DNA of 64,000 nucleotides from Kitasatospora sp044457565 (GCF_044457565.1 NZ_JBITGZ010000014.1:1-64000); one strand, 5' to 3'; positions 1 through 8,943 are shown, counted from the stretch's first letter. Numbers and translations: made by a program. The notes: a model not told the origin generated them from the sequence alone.

Positions 1-94
1 CCGGGACGTTGCCGACCATGATCTGCCGGGAGACGCGACGCGTGGCCAGCGGCTTGAGCGGCAGGGACGGAATACCGAGCGAGATCGCGGTCAT
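1..94 (-). CDS. ispG: 4-hydroxy-3-methylbut-2-enyl diphosphate synthase, N-terminal fragment
   Basis: The first 31 codons of a gene that leaves the left edge of the window. The translation begins MTAISLGIPSLP and continues with RRVSRQIMVGNV, which matches the typical actinobacterial IspG/GcpE N-terminus. IspG reduces MEcPP to HMBPP in the MEP isoprenoid pathway with a 4Fe-4S cluster; those cysteines lie outside the window. The ATG at 94 is preceded by GAAGG. It follows hpnH on the same strand and is probably co-transcribed with the hopanoid operon, supplying isoprenoid precursors. The call rests on a short segment plus context. Confidence 0.7.
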   Translation of the reverse strand, partial: MTAISLGIPSLPLKPLATRRVSRQIMVGNVP

Positions 95-171
95 GGTTGT
101 GCACCTTCGTGGTCTGGTCCGTGTGCTGAACAGCGTGCATTGGCGCGGAAGGGAACAGCGGATCCGGCGGC

Positions 172-197
172 CCGGCACGGGCGGCGGCCGGTGCCGG
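172..197. terminator. weak hairpin between hpnH and ispG
   Basis: A 7-bp inverted repeat (CCGGCAC and GTGCCGG) with a 12-base loop lies between the hpnH stop and the ispG start. There is no T-tract. It could attenuate transcription into ispG or be a chance product of GC-rich sequence. Confidence 0.25.
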
Positions 198-207
198 ACC
201 GGGGGGC

Positions 208-1236
208 TCAGCGGCCGTGGTTGGCGCTGACCGTCTCGCGGGCCGCCCGCAGCGACTCCTTGAGCGAGCCCATGGTGGCGAGCACCGCCGTCGGCTCGTA
301 GCCGCAGTGCGCCATGCAGTTCTCGCAGCGCGGATCGCGGCCGCGGCCGTACTTCGACCAGTCGGTCTTCTCGATCAGCTCGCGGTAGGTCGGCACATAG
401 CCGTCGGCCATCAGGTAGCAGGGGCGCTGCCAGCCGAACAGCGAGTAGTTGGGGATGCCCCAGGCGGTGCACTCGAAGTCCACCTTGCCCTCCAGGAAGT
501 CCAGGAAGAGCGGGCTGTGGTTGAGGCGCCAGCGCCGCCGGTTGCCGCCGGCGAAGGTCTTGCGGAACAGCTCCCTGGTCTGCTCGACGCCGAGGAAGTG
601 CTCCTGGTCGGGCGCCTTCTCGTAGGCGAACGCCGGGGAGATCATCATCTCGTCGACCTGGAGTTCGTCGTTGAGGTAGTCGAGCACCTCGATGATGGTC
701 TGCGGCGTGTCGGTGTTGAAGAAGGTGCTGTTGGTGGTGACCCGGAAGCCGCGCCGCTTGGCCTCCTTGATCGCCGCCACCGCCTCGTCGAAGGTGCCCT
801 CCTTGGCCACCGACTCGTCGTGCCGCTCACGCATCCCGTCGATGTGCACGGTGAAGGTGAAGTACGGCGAGGGCGTGAACTTCTCCAGCTTCTTGCGCAG
901 CAGCAGCGCGTTGGTGCAGAGGAAGACGTACTTGCGCCGCTCCACCAGCTGGCGGACGATCTCGTCGATCTGCGGGTGCATCAGCGGCTCGCCGCCCGCG
1001 ATCGAGACCATCGGCGCACCGGACTCCAGCACGGCGCCGACCGCCTGGGCGACGGGCATTCTCTGCTTGAGCACCCCGGCCGGGTGCTGGATCTTGCCGC
1101 AACCCTCACAGGCCAGGTTGCAGGCGAAGAGCGGCTCCAGTTCCACGATCAGCGGGAACTTGTCCCGCCGCTTCAGCAGCTTCTGCTGCATCAGATAGGT
1201 GCCGACCCGCACGGTCTGGCGCAACGGCATGGCCAT
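208..1236 (-). CDS. hpnH: adenosylhopane synthase HpnH, radical SAM
   Basis: 342 residues. Adds the 5'-deoxyadenosyl group of S-adenosylmethionine to diploptene, giving adenosylhopane, the first step of bacteriohopanepolyol side-chain formation. The radical SAM cysteines are C39, C43 and C46 in FACNLACEGCGK. A C-terminal CENCMAHCGYEP adds further cysteines as in the family. The start at 1236 (MAMPLRQ) was chosen over a longer frame because AGGAGG lies about 10 bases upstream. It begins 2 bases after the hpnG stop and ends 114 bases before ispG. Next to hpnG and shc the identity is secure. Confidence 0.93.
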   Translation of the reverse strand: MAMPLRQTVRVGTYLMQQKLLKRRDKFPLIVELEPLFACNLACEGCGKIQHPAGVLKQRMPVAQAVGAVLESGAPMVSIAGGEPLMHPQIDEIVRQLVERRKYVFLCTNALLLRKKLEKFTPSPYFTFTVHIDGMRERHDESVAKEGTFDEAVAAIKEAKRRGFRVTTNSTFFNTDTPQTIIEVLDYLNDELQVDEMMISPAFAYEKAPDQEHFLGVEQTRELFRKTFAGGNRRRWRLNHSPLFLDFLEGKVDFECTAWGIPNYSLFGWQRPCYLMADGYVPTYRELIEKTDWSKYGRGRDPRCENCMAHCGYEPTAVLATMGSLKESLRAARETVSANHGR

Positions 1237-1238
1237 GG

Positions 1239-1931
1239 CTAGCTCGCCTCCTGGGGGAGCGTCGAGGATGTGGGGTGGTGGTGGGTGACAGGGTGTTCCC
1301 GGGGCGCGGCCCCGGCCTGCCGGTGCCACGCGACCAGCGCGGGCACGGTGGCGCGCAGCGTCCGCCAGGCCCGCAGGCCGGCCGGCAGGGTGCCCGGGCG
1401 CAGCAGCTCACGCTCGGGCGTGTCGACGACCACCCGCAGGACGGCCGCGGGCAGTGCGGGGCGGATCTCCTGGCGGCGGGCCAGCACGGCGGCCGCCTCC
1501 ATGTCGACGGCGAGGGCTCCCTTGGCGTGCAGGGCACGGCGTTCGATACCGCGGACGACGTGGTCGGCGGTGTGGTGCACACCGATGTGGGTGGTCAGGC
1601 CCCGCGCCCGCAGCGCCTCGGCCAGGACGGGCCCGGAGTCGAGCGTGAAGAGGTTGCCCTCGGCGTCGCGTACGCCGTCCGCGACGATGACGTCGCCGGG
1701 GGCCATGCCCGGCGCCACGGCGGCGCCGAAGCCCGCCACGACCAGCGCGCCGTAGCCGCCCGGTGCGCAGGCGAGCAGCGTCTTGACGGCGGGTCCGGCC
1801 CGGCGCCGGCCCACGCCGGTACGCACCAGCACCGGCGGCCCGCCGGCCGCGCCGGACCAGTCCCCGCCGCGCAGCGCCCAGACCTCGGGGCCCAGTGCGC
1901 AGATCACCAGGAGCGGAGCGCCGGCATTCAT
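1239..1931 (-). CDS. hpnG: adenosylhopane nucleosidase/phosphorylase HpnG
   Basis: 230 residues of the nucleoside phosphorylase / MTA-SAH nucleosidase fold. HpnG removes adenine from adenosylhopane, leading to ribosylhopane. The family motif VDMEAAAV is present and the N-terminal phosphate/ribose loop region reads RTGVGRRRAGPA. The ATG overlaps the shc stop by 4 bases (ATGA), so translation is probably coupled. The C-terminus ends in a short His/Pro/Thr-rich tail (HPVTHHHPTSS) not needed for the fold. The identification uses both motif and position between shc and hpnH. Confidence 0.88.
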   Translation of the reverse strand: MNAGAPLLVICALGPEVWALRGGDWSGAAGGPPVLVRTGVGRRRAGPAVKTLLACAPGGYGALVVAGFGAAVAPGMAPGDVIVADGVRDAEGNLFTLDSGPVLAEALRARGLTTHIGVHHTADHVVRGIERRALHAKGALAVDMEAAAVLARRQEIRPALPAAVLRVVVDTPERELLRPGTLPAGLRAWRTLRATVPALVAWHRQAGAAPREHPVTHHHPTSSTLPQEAS

Positions 1932-4042
1932 CGGGCGGCTCCCAGCGGGCCGGCCGCGAGCGGGGCGGCCGCGGCTGCGGGGGTGCCGATGACGGGGGTG
2001 CCGTGGAGATAGCGGCCGAGAGCGGTCACGGGGAACACCAGCCGGTAGAGGTGGTAGTTGATGGAGAAGTCCCAGGGGAACCCGGTGCCGGTGAACTGGG
2101 GCTCGTCCCAGGTGCCCTCGGGCAGTTGGGTGCGCACCAGCCAGTCGACGCCGCGCTCGACGGCCGGGTTGGCCCGCCCGTCGGGGCCCTCGCCGGCCGA
2201 GAGCAGCGCCATCAGGGCCCAGGCGGTCTGCGAGGCGGTGGACTCCCCGCGCCCGGCCCAGTGCTCCGGATCCTCGTAGGAGCGCATGTCCTCGCCCCAG
2301 CCGCCGTCCGGGTTCTGCCGCTCCTCCAGCCAGCGGACGGCGCGCCGGATCGCGGGGTGCTCGGCCGGCACGCCGGTGGCGACCAGGGCGGGCAGCACCG
2401 AGCCCGTGCCGTAGATGTAGTTGGTGCCCCAGCGGCCGAACCAGGAGCCGTCCGGTTCCTGGTTACGCAGCAGCCACTGGACGCCCTTGCGGGTCCGCGG
2501 ATCCCCGGTCATGCCGACCTCGGCGAGCATCTCGACCACGTGCGCCGTGACGTCCGCCGAGGGCGGGTCCACCACCTCGCCGAAGTCACAGAACGGCAGC
2601 TTGTTCGGCAGGGTGCTGGTGTTGTCGACGTCGAAGGCGGCCCAGGCGCCGTTCTTGGACTGCATGCCGAGGTTCCAGTCGACGCCGCGCCCCACCGCGC
2701 CCTGGACCCGGTGCGGGTCGGGGTGGACGACGCGGCGAAGGGCGAGCACGACCTCGGCGGTGTCGTCGATGTCGGGGTAGTTGTCGTTCTCGAACTCGAA
2801 GGCCCAGCCGCCGGGGGCCAGCCCCGGGCGCCGGACGGACCAGTCTCCGCGCCGGGTGATCTCCTCGTCGAGCATCCAGTCGACGGCGGAGACCAGCGCG
2901 GGGTGGTCGGCCGGAACTCCGGCGTCGACCAGGGCGATAGTGGCCAGGGCGGTGTCCCAGACGGGCGACTGGCAGGCCTCCAGCCAGCGCTTGCCGTCCT
3001 CGGTGTGCACGGTGAAGCGGTCGAAGGAGGCGAGGCCGGCCTGCATGACGGGGTGTTCGAGCTCGTAGCCCTGGAGGTGGAGGGCGATCAGCGAGTAGAC
3101 GGCCGGGGGCTGGATGCCGCCCCAGCAGCCGTCGGCCTCCTGCCGCTCGACGATCCAGCGCCCGGCCTGGGCGAGGGCGAGCCGGCGCAGTGGGCGCAGG
3201 GCCCGGCGGTGGTAGGCGTGCAGCAGCTTGTCGAGGCGCTCGAAGAGCCCGTCCCAGGTGGTCGGCGGGGCGAGCGGGCGTTCGGGGAAAGGATTCGCCG
3301 GATCGGTGTGCAGCTCGGTCAGGGTGAAGGGCGCCGGGCGGATCGGGCGGTGGGCCGACACCACGGTGAGCGGTACGATCGTCTGCCGTGCCCAGCAGCC
3401 GAAGGCGTAGATGTTCAGCGGCAGCCATCTGGGCAGGAAGATGATCTCCGGTGGCATCTCCGGCAGCCGGTCCCAGGGCCACCAGCCGAACAGGGCGAGC
3501 CAGATCCGGGTGAAGACCCTGGTGGCCGCGATCCCGCCGCTCGCGCGGACGTAGCGGGCGGCCGCCTGCATGTGGGCGGCCTCTGGTCGGTCGCCCGCGA
3601 GCCGCAGCGCGACATAGGCCTCGACGGTGGTGGACAGCTCGGGCGGACCGCCGTGGAAGGTGCCCCAGGTGCCGTCGTCCCGCTGGTTCGAGCGGATCCA
3701 CTCCGCGGTGGCCTTGGTCTGCTCATCTGTACGGATGCCGAGGAACTGTCGCAGTAACAAGTCCTCGGCGTCCATGGTGACGTTGGTTTCCAGGTCGCCC
3801 TTCCACCAGCCCTCGGAGCTCTGCAGGGAGAGCAGGTGGGTGGTGGCCCGGGCCAGCGCCTCCTCGGCGGAGGCTGGCCCGGCGTGAGGTTCACTTCCAG
3901 TTGGTTCATCAGCTTGTCGGACCGGTTGTGGTCCGTCAGGCTTCCACCGCCCGGCGCTCAGCAGCGCCGGTGGGCGGTCGCCCACCGCGACCGGCTCGGG
4001 ATCGTACTCAGGGTCGAGCCGGCCGTCCGCGGTTGCTGTCAC
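1928..4042 (-). CDS. shc: squalene-hopene cyclase
   Basis: 704 residues from a GTG at 4042, which has GAGAGAGG upstream and starts 8 bases after the preceding stop. It cyclises squalene to hopene/diplopterol at the membrane. The protonating DxDD motif is DIDD at residues 424-427. Several QW repeats are visible (for example QSSEGWW, QRDDGTWG, QEADGCWGG, QEPDGSWFG). Length fits the family with a slightly long, low-complexity N-terminus of about 55 residues. It lies between the polyprenyl synthase and hpnG genes in the usual Streptomyces order. A longer upstream frame exists but would overlap the preceding gene and lacks a ribosome site. Confidence 0.95.
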   Translation of the reverse strand: MTATADGRLDPEYDPEPVAVGDRPPALLSAGRWKPDGPQPVRQADEPTGSEPHAGPASAEEALARATTHLLSLQSSEGWWKGDLETNVTMDAEDLLLRQFLGIRTDEQTKATAEWIRSNQRDDGTWGTFHGGPPELSTTVEAYVALRLAGDRPEAAHMQAAARYVRASGGIAATRVFTRIWLALFGWWPWDRLPEMPPEIIFLPRWLPLNIYAFGCWARQTIVPLTVVSAHRPIRPAPFTLTELHTDPANPFPERPLAPPTTWDGLFERLDKLLHAYHRRALRPLRRLALAQAGRWIVERQEADGCWGGIQPPAVYSLIALHLQGYELEHPVMQAGLASFDRFTVHTEDGKRWLEACQSPVWDTALATIALVDAGVPADHPALVSAVDWMLDEEITRRGDWSVRRPGLAPGGWAFEFENDNYPDIDDTAEVVLALRRVVHPDPHRVQGAVGRGVDWNLGMQSKNGAWAAFDVDNTSTLPNKLPFCDFGEVVDPPSADVTAHVVEMLAEVGMTGDPRTRKGVQWLLRNQEPDGSWFGRWGTNYIYGTGSVLPALVATGVPAEHPAIRRAVRWLEERQNPDGGWGEDMRSYEDPEHWAGRGESTASQTAWALMALLSAGEGPDGRANPAVERGVDWLVRTQLPEGTWDEPQFTGTGFPWDFSINYHLYRLVFPVTALGRYLHGTPVIGTPAAAAAPLAAGPLGAAR

Positions 4043-4049
4043 CTTGACG

Positions 4050-5138
4050 TCACCTCTCTCGTACCACCACGAATTCGGCGAGTGCGACGAAGTGCTCGCG
4101 CACCGCGTCGGCCATCGGCACCTCGTCCAGAGCGGCGAGGGCAGTCTTGTGCTGGCGGCGGGCCTCGCCCTGGGTCCAGGCGCGGCCACCGGCCTCCTCG
4201 ATCAGAGCCGCACGGGCGGCGAGCACCTGCTCGCTCTCCTCGCCCCGGCCCTGCGGATCGGCCAGCTGCGCGGCCAGCCGGCGCGAGGCGGCACCGCCCT
4301 CGGCCAGCGCCGCGGCCACCGGCAGCGACTTCTTGCGCTGGCGCAGATCGCCCCAGTGCGGCTTACCGGTCACCTCGGTGGCGCCCCAGATGCCGAGCAG
4401 GTCGTCGACGGCCTGGAAGGCCAGGCCGAGGTGGTGGCCGTAGCGCTGGAGCGCGTCGGCGACACGGTCGTCGGCCCCGGCGAGCACCGCGCCGACCGCG
4501 GAGGCGGCGGCGAGCAGGGCGCCGGTCTTGTTGCCCTCCATCTCCAGGCACTCCTCGACCGTCACCACATCCCGGTGCTCGAAGGAGAGGTCCTGGGCCT
4601 GGCCGTCGATGAGCCTGCGGGTCGCGGTGGTGAGCAGCCGAACGGCCCTTGCCGCGTCGACCGCGTCGGCCCCGCCGCTCACGGCGGCGTCCAGCAGCAC
4701 CTCGGTCCCGAGGGTTGCCAGGGCGTCGCCGACCAGGATCGCCTGCGCCGGTCCGAAGACCGTCCAGGCGGTGGCCCGGTGCCGTCGAGTCTCGTCACCG
4801 TCCATCAGATCATCATGAAGCAGGGAGAAGTTGTGCACCAGTTCAACGGCTACCCCGCCGGGCACACCGGCCTGCGCCGGGGCCCCGACGGCCTGCGCCG
4901 AGAGCACCGCCAGGGCGGGCCGGACGGCCTTGCCACTGTCCCCCGACACCGGGGTGCCGTCGCGGTCGATCCACCCGAAGTGGTAGGCGGCGACGGTGTC
5001 CATCGGCGCCACCAGCCCGGCCACCGCCGCGCGCAGCGGCGGGGTGCAGAGCGTGCGGGCACGGGCGAGCAGCGCGGGCACCGAGACCGGCTCCGCGGGT
5101 GCTGGGCCTGAGACGGCGGTGCCGCTGCGTGACTCCAC
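4050..5138 (-). CDS. polyprenyl (geranylgeranyl-type) diphosphate synthase
   Basis: 362 residues from the GTG at 5138. Condenses IPP with allylic diphosphates; the chain length cannot be set from sequence alone. The first aspartate-rich motif is DDLMD (109-113) and the second is DDLLG. Two starts compete. GTG 5138 has a strong GGGAGAGGG site, while ATG 5297 overlaps the hpnE stop (ATGA) and would add 53 residues rich in Thr-Gly-Thr-Ala repeats. I favour 5138 because the extra segment is low complexity and the core fold starts later. In the hopanoid operon such enzymes are thought to supply farnesyl or longer diphosphates. Confidence 0.88.
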   Translation of the reverse strand: MESRSGTAVSGPAPAEPVSVPALLARARTLCTPPLRAAVAGLVAPMDTVAAYHFGWIDRDGTPVSGDSGKAVRPALAVLSAQAVGAPAQAGVPGGVAVELVHNFSLLHDDLMDGDETRRHRATAWTVFGPAQAILVGDALATLGTEVLLDAAVSGGADAVDAARAVRLLTTATRRLIDGQAQDLSFEHRDVVTVEECLEMEGNKTGALLAAASAVGAVLAGADDRVADALQRYGHHLGLAFQAVDDLLGIWGATEVTGKPHWGDLRQRKKSLPVAAALAEGGAASRRLAAQLADPQGRGEESEQVLAARAALIEEAGGRAWTQGEARRQHKTALAALDEVPMADAVREHFVALAEFVVVRER

Positions 5139-5213
5139 GTACGTTCCCTCTCCCTCGTGGTGGCGGGCCGCCGCAGCTGGCCCGGCGGTTGCCATGTCTA
5201 CCGTGGCGGTACT

Positions 5214-5267
5214 CCCGGTGCCGGAGTGTGCCGTGCCGGTGTACGCGGTACCGGTGTGCGCGGTACC
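5214..5267. repeat. degenerate 15-bp tandem repeat at the 5' end of the polyprenyl synthase gene
   Basis: Plus-strand units such as GTGTACGCGGTACCG and GTGTGCGCGGTACCG are repeated nearly in tandem, about 15 bases apart. If the upstream ATG at 5297 is used they encode a Thr-Gly-Thr-Ala-His/Tyr repeat. They lie between the hpnE stop and the strong internal ribosome site. A copy-number-variable leader is possible. Confidence 0.6.
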
Positions 5268-5293
5268 GGTTCTCGCGCCGCCGCTGCCGGGGG

Positions 5294-6712
5294 TCATCGG
5301 GGCCACCTGCCGTCGCCCCGGTCCACCGGCACCCGGGACGCTGCGGCGGCCAGGGCGGCGTCGGCCGCGGCGTGACCGCTGCGCACGGCGCCCTCCATGG
5401 TCGCGGGCCAGCCGGTCGCCGTCCACGAACCCGCCAGCAGCAGGCCCGGCACCCTGGTGCGGGCCGCCGGACGCAGGGCCGCGGTGCCCGGGGCCGGGTC
5501 GAAGGTCGCGGTGCGCTCGCGGGTGACGAAGAAGTCCAGCACCTCGGCGCCGGGCACCGCGGGCAGCAGGCGCTCCAGCTCCGGCAGGTAGCGCCGGCGC
5601 AGCTCGGCGACCGGCAGGTCGATCTCGTCCTGGACGGCGGACTGCGACAGCGCCAGGTACTGGGCGCCGGGGTGCGTCGTGGCGAGCCCGGAGTGCGTGG
5701 TGCGGTCGAAGACCCACTGGACCGGTGAGTCCAGTGCCGCGAAGAACGGGCGGCGCAGCACCTTGCGGTCGTAGATCACGTGGATGTTGAGGATCGGGGC
5801 GGTGCCGAAGCCGGTCAGCTCCTGCTGCCGGTCGATCGCGTCGTCCGGCAGCAATGCGGCGGCGGCGTCCTGGGCCCCGGCGAGCACCACGGTGTCGGCG
5901 GTGAGCAGCTCCCCGCCGTCCAGGCGCACGGCGTGCGGAGCGGCCGGTTTGAGCTCCACCGCGCGGGCGCGCAGCAGCACCCGCACGCCGGCGCGCTCCA
6001 GCTCGCCGAGCGCCGCGTCATGGTGGATCGCGCCGAGCGGGACGGCGGCCATGCCGATGTCGGAGGCCCCCGGATCGGAGAGCAGACCGGTCTTGAAGAC
6101 CATCGCGGCCAGCGCCAGCGAGACCTGGTCGGCTCTGGCGTTGAGGGTGGCCACGCCGACCAGGTCCCACATGGCGGCGATGGTGCGCTCGTTCTGGCCG
6201 TGCCGGCGCAGCCAGTCACCGAAGGAGACCGCGTCCAGCGCCGGATCGCTGAGATCCAGGCCCTTCAGTGCGAGCGCGGCGCGCACCACCCGCAGCCGGT
6301 CGGCCGGGCCCAGGTGCGGGTAGCCGGCCAGGCTGCCGGCCAGGTGCAGCGGCACCGGCAGGCCGGCCCTGCGCAGCCGGCCCAGGGTGCGGCGGCCACC
6401 GGAGACGGCGAGCACCGGGACGTCCAGCCGGGGCTGGAGGTCGACCAGGTCGTCGGCTCCGAGCCGGTCGAGCAGGCCGCGGTAGGCGGTGCAGCAGCGC
6501 AGGAAGACGTGCTGTCCGTTGTCGACCGTCAGGTCGCCGCGCTGGAAGGAGAACGCCAGGCCGCCGAGCCGGGGCCTGGCCTCGACCAGGGTCACCCGGT
6601 GGTCGGTCTCGGCCAGCCGCAGGGCGGCGGTGATCCCGGCCAGACCGCCGCCGACCACGACGGCACTGGGGCGGGAGGCGGCGGGGCGGCCCTGGTCGGA
6701 TCGCACGCTCAT
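5294..6712 (-). CDS. hpnE: hydroxysqualene dehydroxylase HpnE, FAD-dependent
   Basis: 472 residues. Reduces hydroxysqualene to squalene, the last step of the HpnCDE route. The N-terminal dinucleotide motif VVGGGLAGITAALRL (from about residue 18) and the C-terminal segment LLLAGSWTATGWPATMEGAV are typical of the amine oxidase/phytoene desaturase-like FAD family. Start 6712 (MSVRSDQGR) has GGGGGAGG four bases upstream. A gap of 115 bases separates it from hpnD, and its stop overlaps an ATG of the next gene. Family annotations often say phytoene dehydrogenase; the hpnC-hpnD-hpnE order favours HpnE. Confidence 0.9.
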   Translation of the reverse strand: MSVRSDQGRPAASRPSAVVVGGGLAGITAALRLAETDHRVTLVEARPRLGGLAFSFQRGDLTVDNGQHVFLRCCTAYRGLLDRLGADDLVDLQPRLDVPVLAVSGGRRTLGRLRRAGLPVPLHLAGSLAGYPHLGPADRLRVVRAALALKGLDLSDPALDAVSFGDWLRRHGQNERTIAAMWDLVGVATLNARADQVSLALAAMVFKTGLLSDPGASDIGMAAVPLGAIHHDAALGELERAGVRVLLRARAVELKPAAPHAVRLDGGELLTADTVVLAGAQDAAAALLPDDAIDRQQELTGFGTAPILNIHVIYDRKVLRRPFFAALDSPVQWVFDRTTHSGLATTHPGAQYLALSQSAVQDEIDLPVAELRRRYLPELERLLPAVPGAEVLDFFVTRERTATFDPAPGTAALRPAARTRVPGLLLAGSWTATGWPATMEGAVRSGHAAADAALAAAASRVPVDRGDGRWPR

Positions 6713-6792
6713 CCGACCTCCCCCCTGACCGCGGCGCGCGGTACACACGTGGCGAACACAGCGGCGAACACAGATCTACCCATGCGTGATGG

Positions 6793-6809
6793 CACGCTGA
6801 CACAGCGTG
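6793..6809. promoter_or_regulatory. perfect inverted repeat in the hpnD-hpnE gap
   Basis: CACGCTG and CAGCGTG flank a 3-base centre (ACA). It sits in the only sizeable gap inside the hopanoid operon (6713-6827). It could be an operator for a second promoter upstream of hpnE or an RNA hairpin; there is no T-tract for termination. Confidence 0.4.
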
Positions 6810-6827
6810 ACAGAATCGGCGAGAGAA

Positions 6828-7730
6828 TCAAGAACGCCCTCCGGCGAGCCCGGAAAGCGCCACGTATGCCTTCTCCCAGCCCGGCAGGGAGACCCGGCCG
6901 CGCAGTACCGACTCCGGGTCGGCCGCGATCCGCCCGAGCAGGCGGTGGTAGATGCCGGCCATGGCGGCGGTGCAGGCGCGGCTGCGCCGGTCCAGCATCG
7001 GCAGCAGCCGCAGGCCGTCCTCGAAGGCCCGCTGGGCACGGGCCGCCTCGAAGGCGACCAGGCCGGCGAAGTCCGCCCCGGCCGGCGGTCTGGAGAGGGC
7101 GAATCCCTGCTCGCAGCCGAACCGGACGAGGTCCTCGGTCGGCAGGTACGTCCGGCCGTTGAGGGCGTCCTCGCGCAGGTCGCGCAGGATGTTGGTGAGC
7201 TGGAGCGCCAGACCCAGGGTGTCGGCGTACTCGGCGCCGCGCTCCGGGTCCTCACAGCCGTACACGCCGAGCGAGAGCCGCCCGATCGCGCCGGCCACAC
7301 AGCGGCAGTAGACCTGGAGCTCCTCGTACGTCTGGTACTCGGCGCCCTTGAGGTCCATCTCCACGCCGTCGATCAGCTCGTCGAAGCCGCCGAGCGGAAT
7401 CGGGAAGCGCCGCGCGGCGTCCGCGAGGGCGACCTTGATCGGGTCGGTGTCGTCCTCGGCGACCGCGCCGGCCCGGATCTCGCCCAGCAGCCCGCGCGTG
7501 CGCAGCAGCTGCTCGGCCTTGCGCTCGGGCGGCAGGTCTCCGTCCCCGATGTCGTCGACCCGGCGGGCCAGGGCGTAGAGCGCGGACATGGCCAGCCGCT
7601 TGGGTTCCGGCAGCAGCCGGATGCCGTAGCTGAAGTTGCGGGCCTGCAGGCCGGTCACTGCCTCGCAGTACCGGTACGCCGCCATGACCTGGGCCGACGC
7701 CAGTGGTGATGCCGCCACTCGGGCGTTCAC
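6828..7730 (-). CDS. hpnD: presqualene diphosphate synthase HpnD
   Basis: 300 residues of the squalene/phytoene synthase fold. Condenses two farnesyl diphosphates to presqualene diphosphate. The two Mg-binding motifs are DDIGDGD (59-65) and NILRDLRED (180-188). The GTG start overlaps the hpnC stop (GTGA), and GAAGGGAAG upstream serves as ribosome site. It is paired with hpnC and followed by hpnE, which distinguishes it from phytoene synthase. Confidence 0.92.
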   Translation of the reverse strand: MNARVAASPLASAQVMAAYRYCEAVTGLQARNFSYGIRLLPEPKRLAMSALYALARRVDDIGDGDLPPERKAEQLLRTRGLLGEIRAGAVAEDDTDPIKVALADAARRFPIPLGGFDELIDGVEMDLKGAEYQTYEELQVYCRCVAGAIGRLSLGVYGCEDPERGAEYADTLGLALQLTNILRDLREDALNGRTYLPTEDLVRFGCEQGFALSRPPAGADFAGLVAFEAARAQRAFEDGLRLLPMLDRRSRACTAAMAGIYHRLLGRIAADPESVLRGRVSLPGWEKAYVALSGLAGGRS

Positions 7731-8713
7731 CTTCCCTTCGCGAAGATTGCCGCCGCCTTCGCTGCGAGGCGGCGCTTGTCGGGCTTTGCCTCCTGAGCGA
7801 GTACGTCGTACCCGGCGGCCTCGACGGCCGCCAGGGCCGCGTAGCCGCCTGCGGTGAATCCCGCCAGAAGCAGTCGAAGCCTTCCCCGAACCGTACCTAC
7901 CAGCGGCGCACCTCGGTCGAGCAGGGTCCGGGCCCGGTCGGCCTCGAAGGCGATCAGGTCCCGGACGGCGGGGCCGGCGGTGGGGGCGGCGAGGTCGGCC
8001 TCGGTGACGCCGAAGCGTCGCAGGTCATCGGCGGGGAGGTAGATCCGGCCGTGGGCGAGGTCCTCCGCGACGTCCTGGAGATGCTCGACGATCTGCAGCG
8101 CGGTGCAGACGGCGTCGGACAGCGCGATCCGCTCGGGAGTGGCGACGCCGGCGATGGCGAGCACCAGCCGGCCGACCGGGTCGGCGGACAACTGGCAGTA
8201 GCCCACCAGGTCTTGGTAGCTCCCGTACCGGGTGGTGGTCTGGTCGACCCGGTTGGCCTCGATCAGGCGGCGGAACGGCTCGGGGGTCAGGCCGTGCTTG
8301 TCGATCAGCGGGACGAGGGCCCGCAGCAGCGGGTGCGCGGGGCGTTCGGCGGCCGAGCCGGACAGCGTCGACTCGAAGGCGCGGTCGAGGTCGCGCTCCA
8401 GTCCGTCGAGCAGGGCGAGGCGGAACGCGACCTCCTCGGGGCTCGGCGGGCCCGCCTGCGCCGAAAGGGTGACGCCGGGGGCGGGCGGGGCCTGCACACC
8501 GAGCAGCCGGGCCACGCCCGCCGGATCGGCGAGGTCGCCGTCGCCGGCGTCGTCCACCAGGCGGGCGAAGCCGTAGACCGCCATCAGGTCGCCGCGCCAG
8601 GCGGCGGGCAGGAAGAACGGGGCGACCGGGAAGTTCTCCAGGTCCGCCTTGTCCAGCGTGGCACCCGCTGACCGATCCGCTGACTCACTGCTGGGCTGGG
8701 CCGAAGCCGACAC
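7727..8713 (-). CDS. hpnC: hydroxysqualene synthase HpnC
   Basis: 328 residues of the squalene synthase fold. Converts presqualene diphosphate to hydroxysqualene. Aspartate-rich motifs are DDAGDGD (54-60) and EHLQDVAEDL. The GTG at 8713 is preferred to the GTG at 8722, because GGGGGAG sits at a good distance from the former and abuts the latter. First gene of the hopanoid operon; its promoter should lie in 8714-8880. Confidence 0.9.
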   Translation of the reverse strand: MSASAQPSSESADRSAGATLDKADLENFPVAPFFLPAAWRGDLMAVYGFARLVDDAGDGDLADPAGVARLLGVQAPPAPGVTLSAQAGPPSPEEVAFRLALLDGLERDLDRAFESTLSGSAAERPAHPLLRALVPLIDKHGLTPEPFRRLIEANRVDQTTTRYGSYQDLVGYCQLSADPVGRLVLAIAGVATPERIALSDAVCTALQIVEHLQDVAEDLAHGRIYLPADDLRRFGVTEADLAAPTAGPAVRDLIAFEADRARTLLDRGAPLVGTVRGRLRLLLAGFTAGGYAALAAVEAAGYDVLAQEAKPDKRRLAAKAAAIFAKGR

Positions 8714-8883
8714 TGCTGTCACTCCCCCGTTCTACACTGCTCTGGACCACTGACCTCGCTCGGACACGCGTCCGATATCGGGCGCCCCGCGCGACACACC
8801 ACTCCCCCGCCTACAGCCTGGCACCGTCGGCCTCGCCGGAGCAGGCCGCCCCGCCCCGGGGCGCGGCGGCCTCACCCGGACAG

Positions 8884-8933
8884 CCGCAGGGGCCGGTGCC
8901 GGGACCACGACGTCCCCGCACCGGCCCCTGCGG
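8884..8933 (-). terminator. strong hairpin terminator after the ABC exporter ATPase gene
   Basis: A perfect 16-bp stem (CCGCAGGGGCCGGTGC with GCACCGGCCCCTGCGG) closes an 18-base loop. It starts 11 bases beyond the stop of the minus-strand ATPase gene. There is no T-run, as is common in actinomycetes. It separates the surface-polymer genes from the hopanoid operon. Confidence 0.7.
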
Positions 8934-8943
8934 GCCAAGCCGG

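Noticed and set aside
5294..8713. Carotenoid genes (phytoene synthase and desaturase).
   Set aside because: Two consecutive squalene-synthase-fold genes followed by the FAD enzyme and shc match HpnC-HpnD-HpnE; no lycopene cyclase or other crt gene is present.
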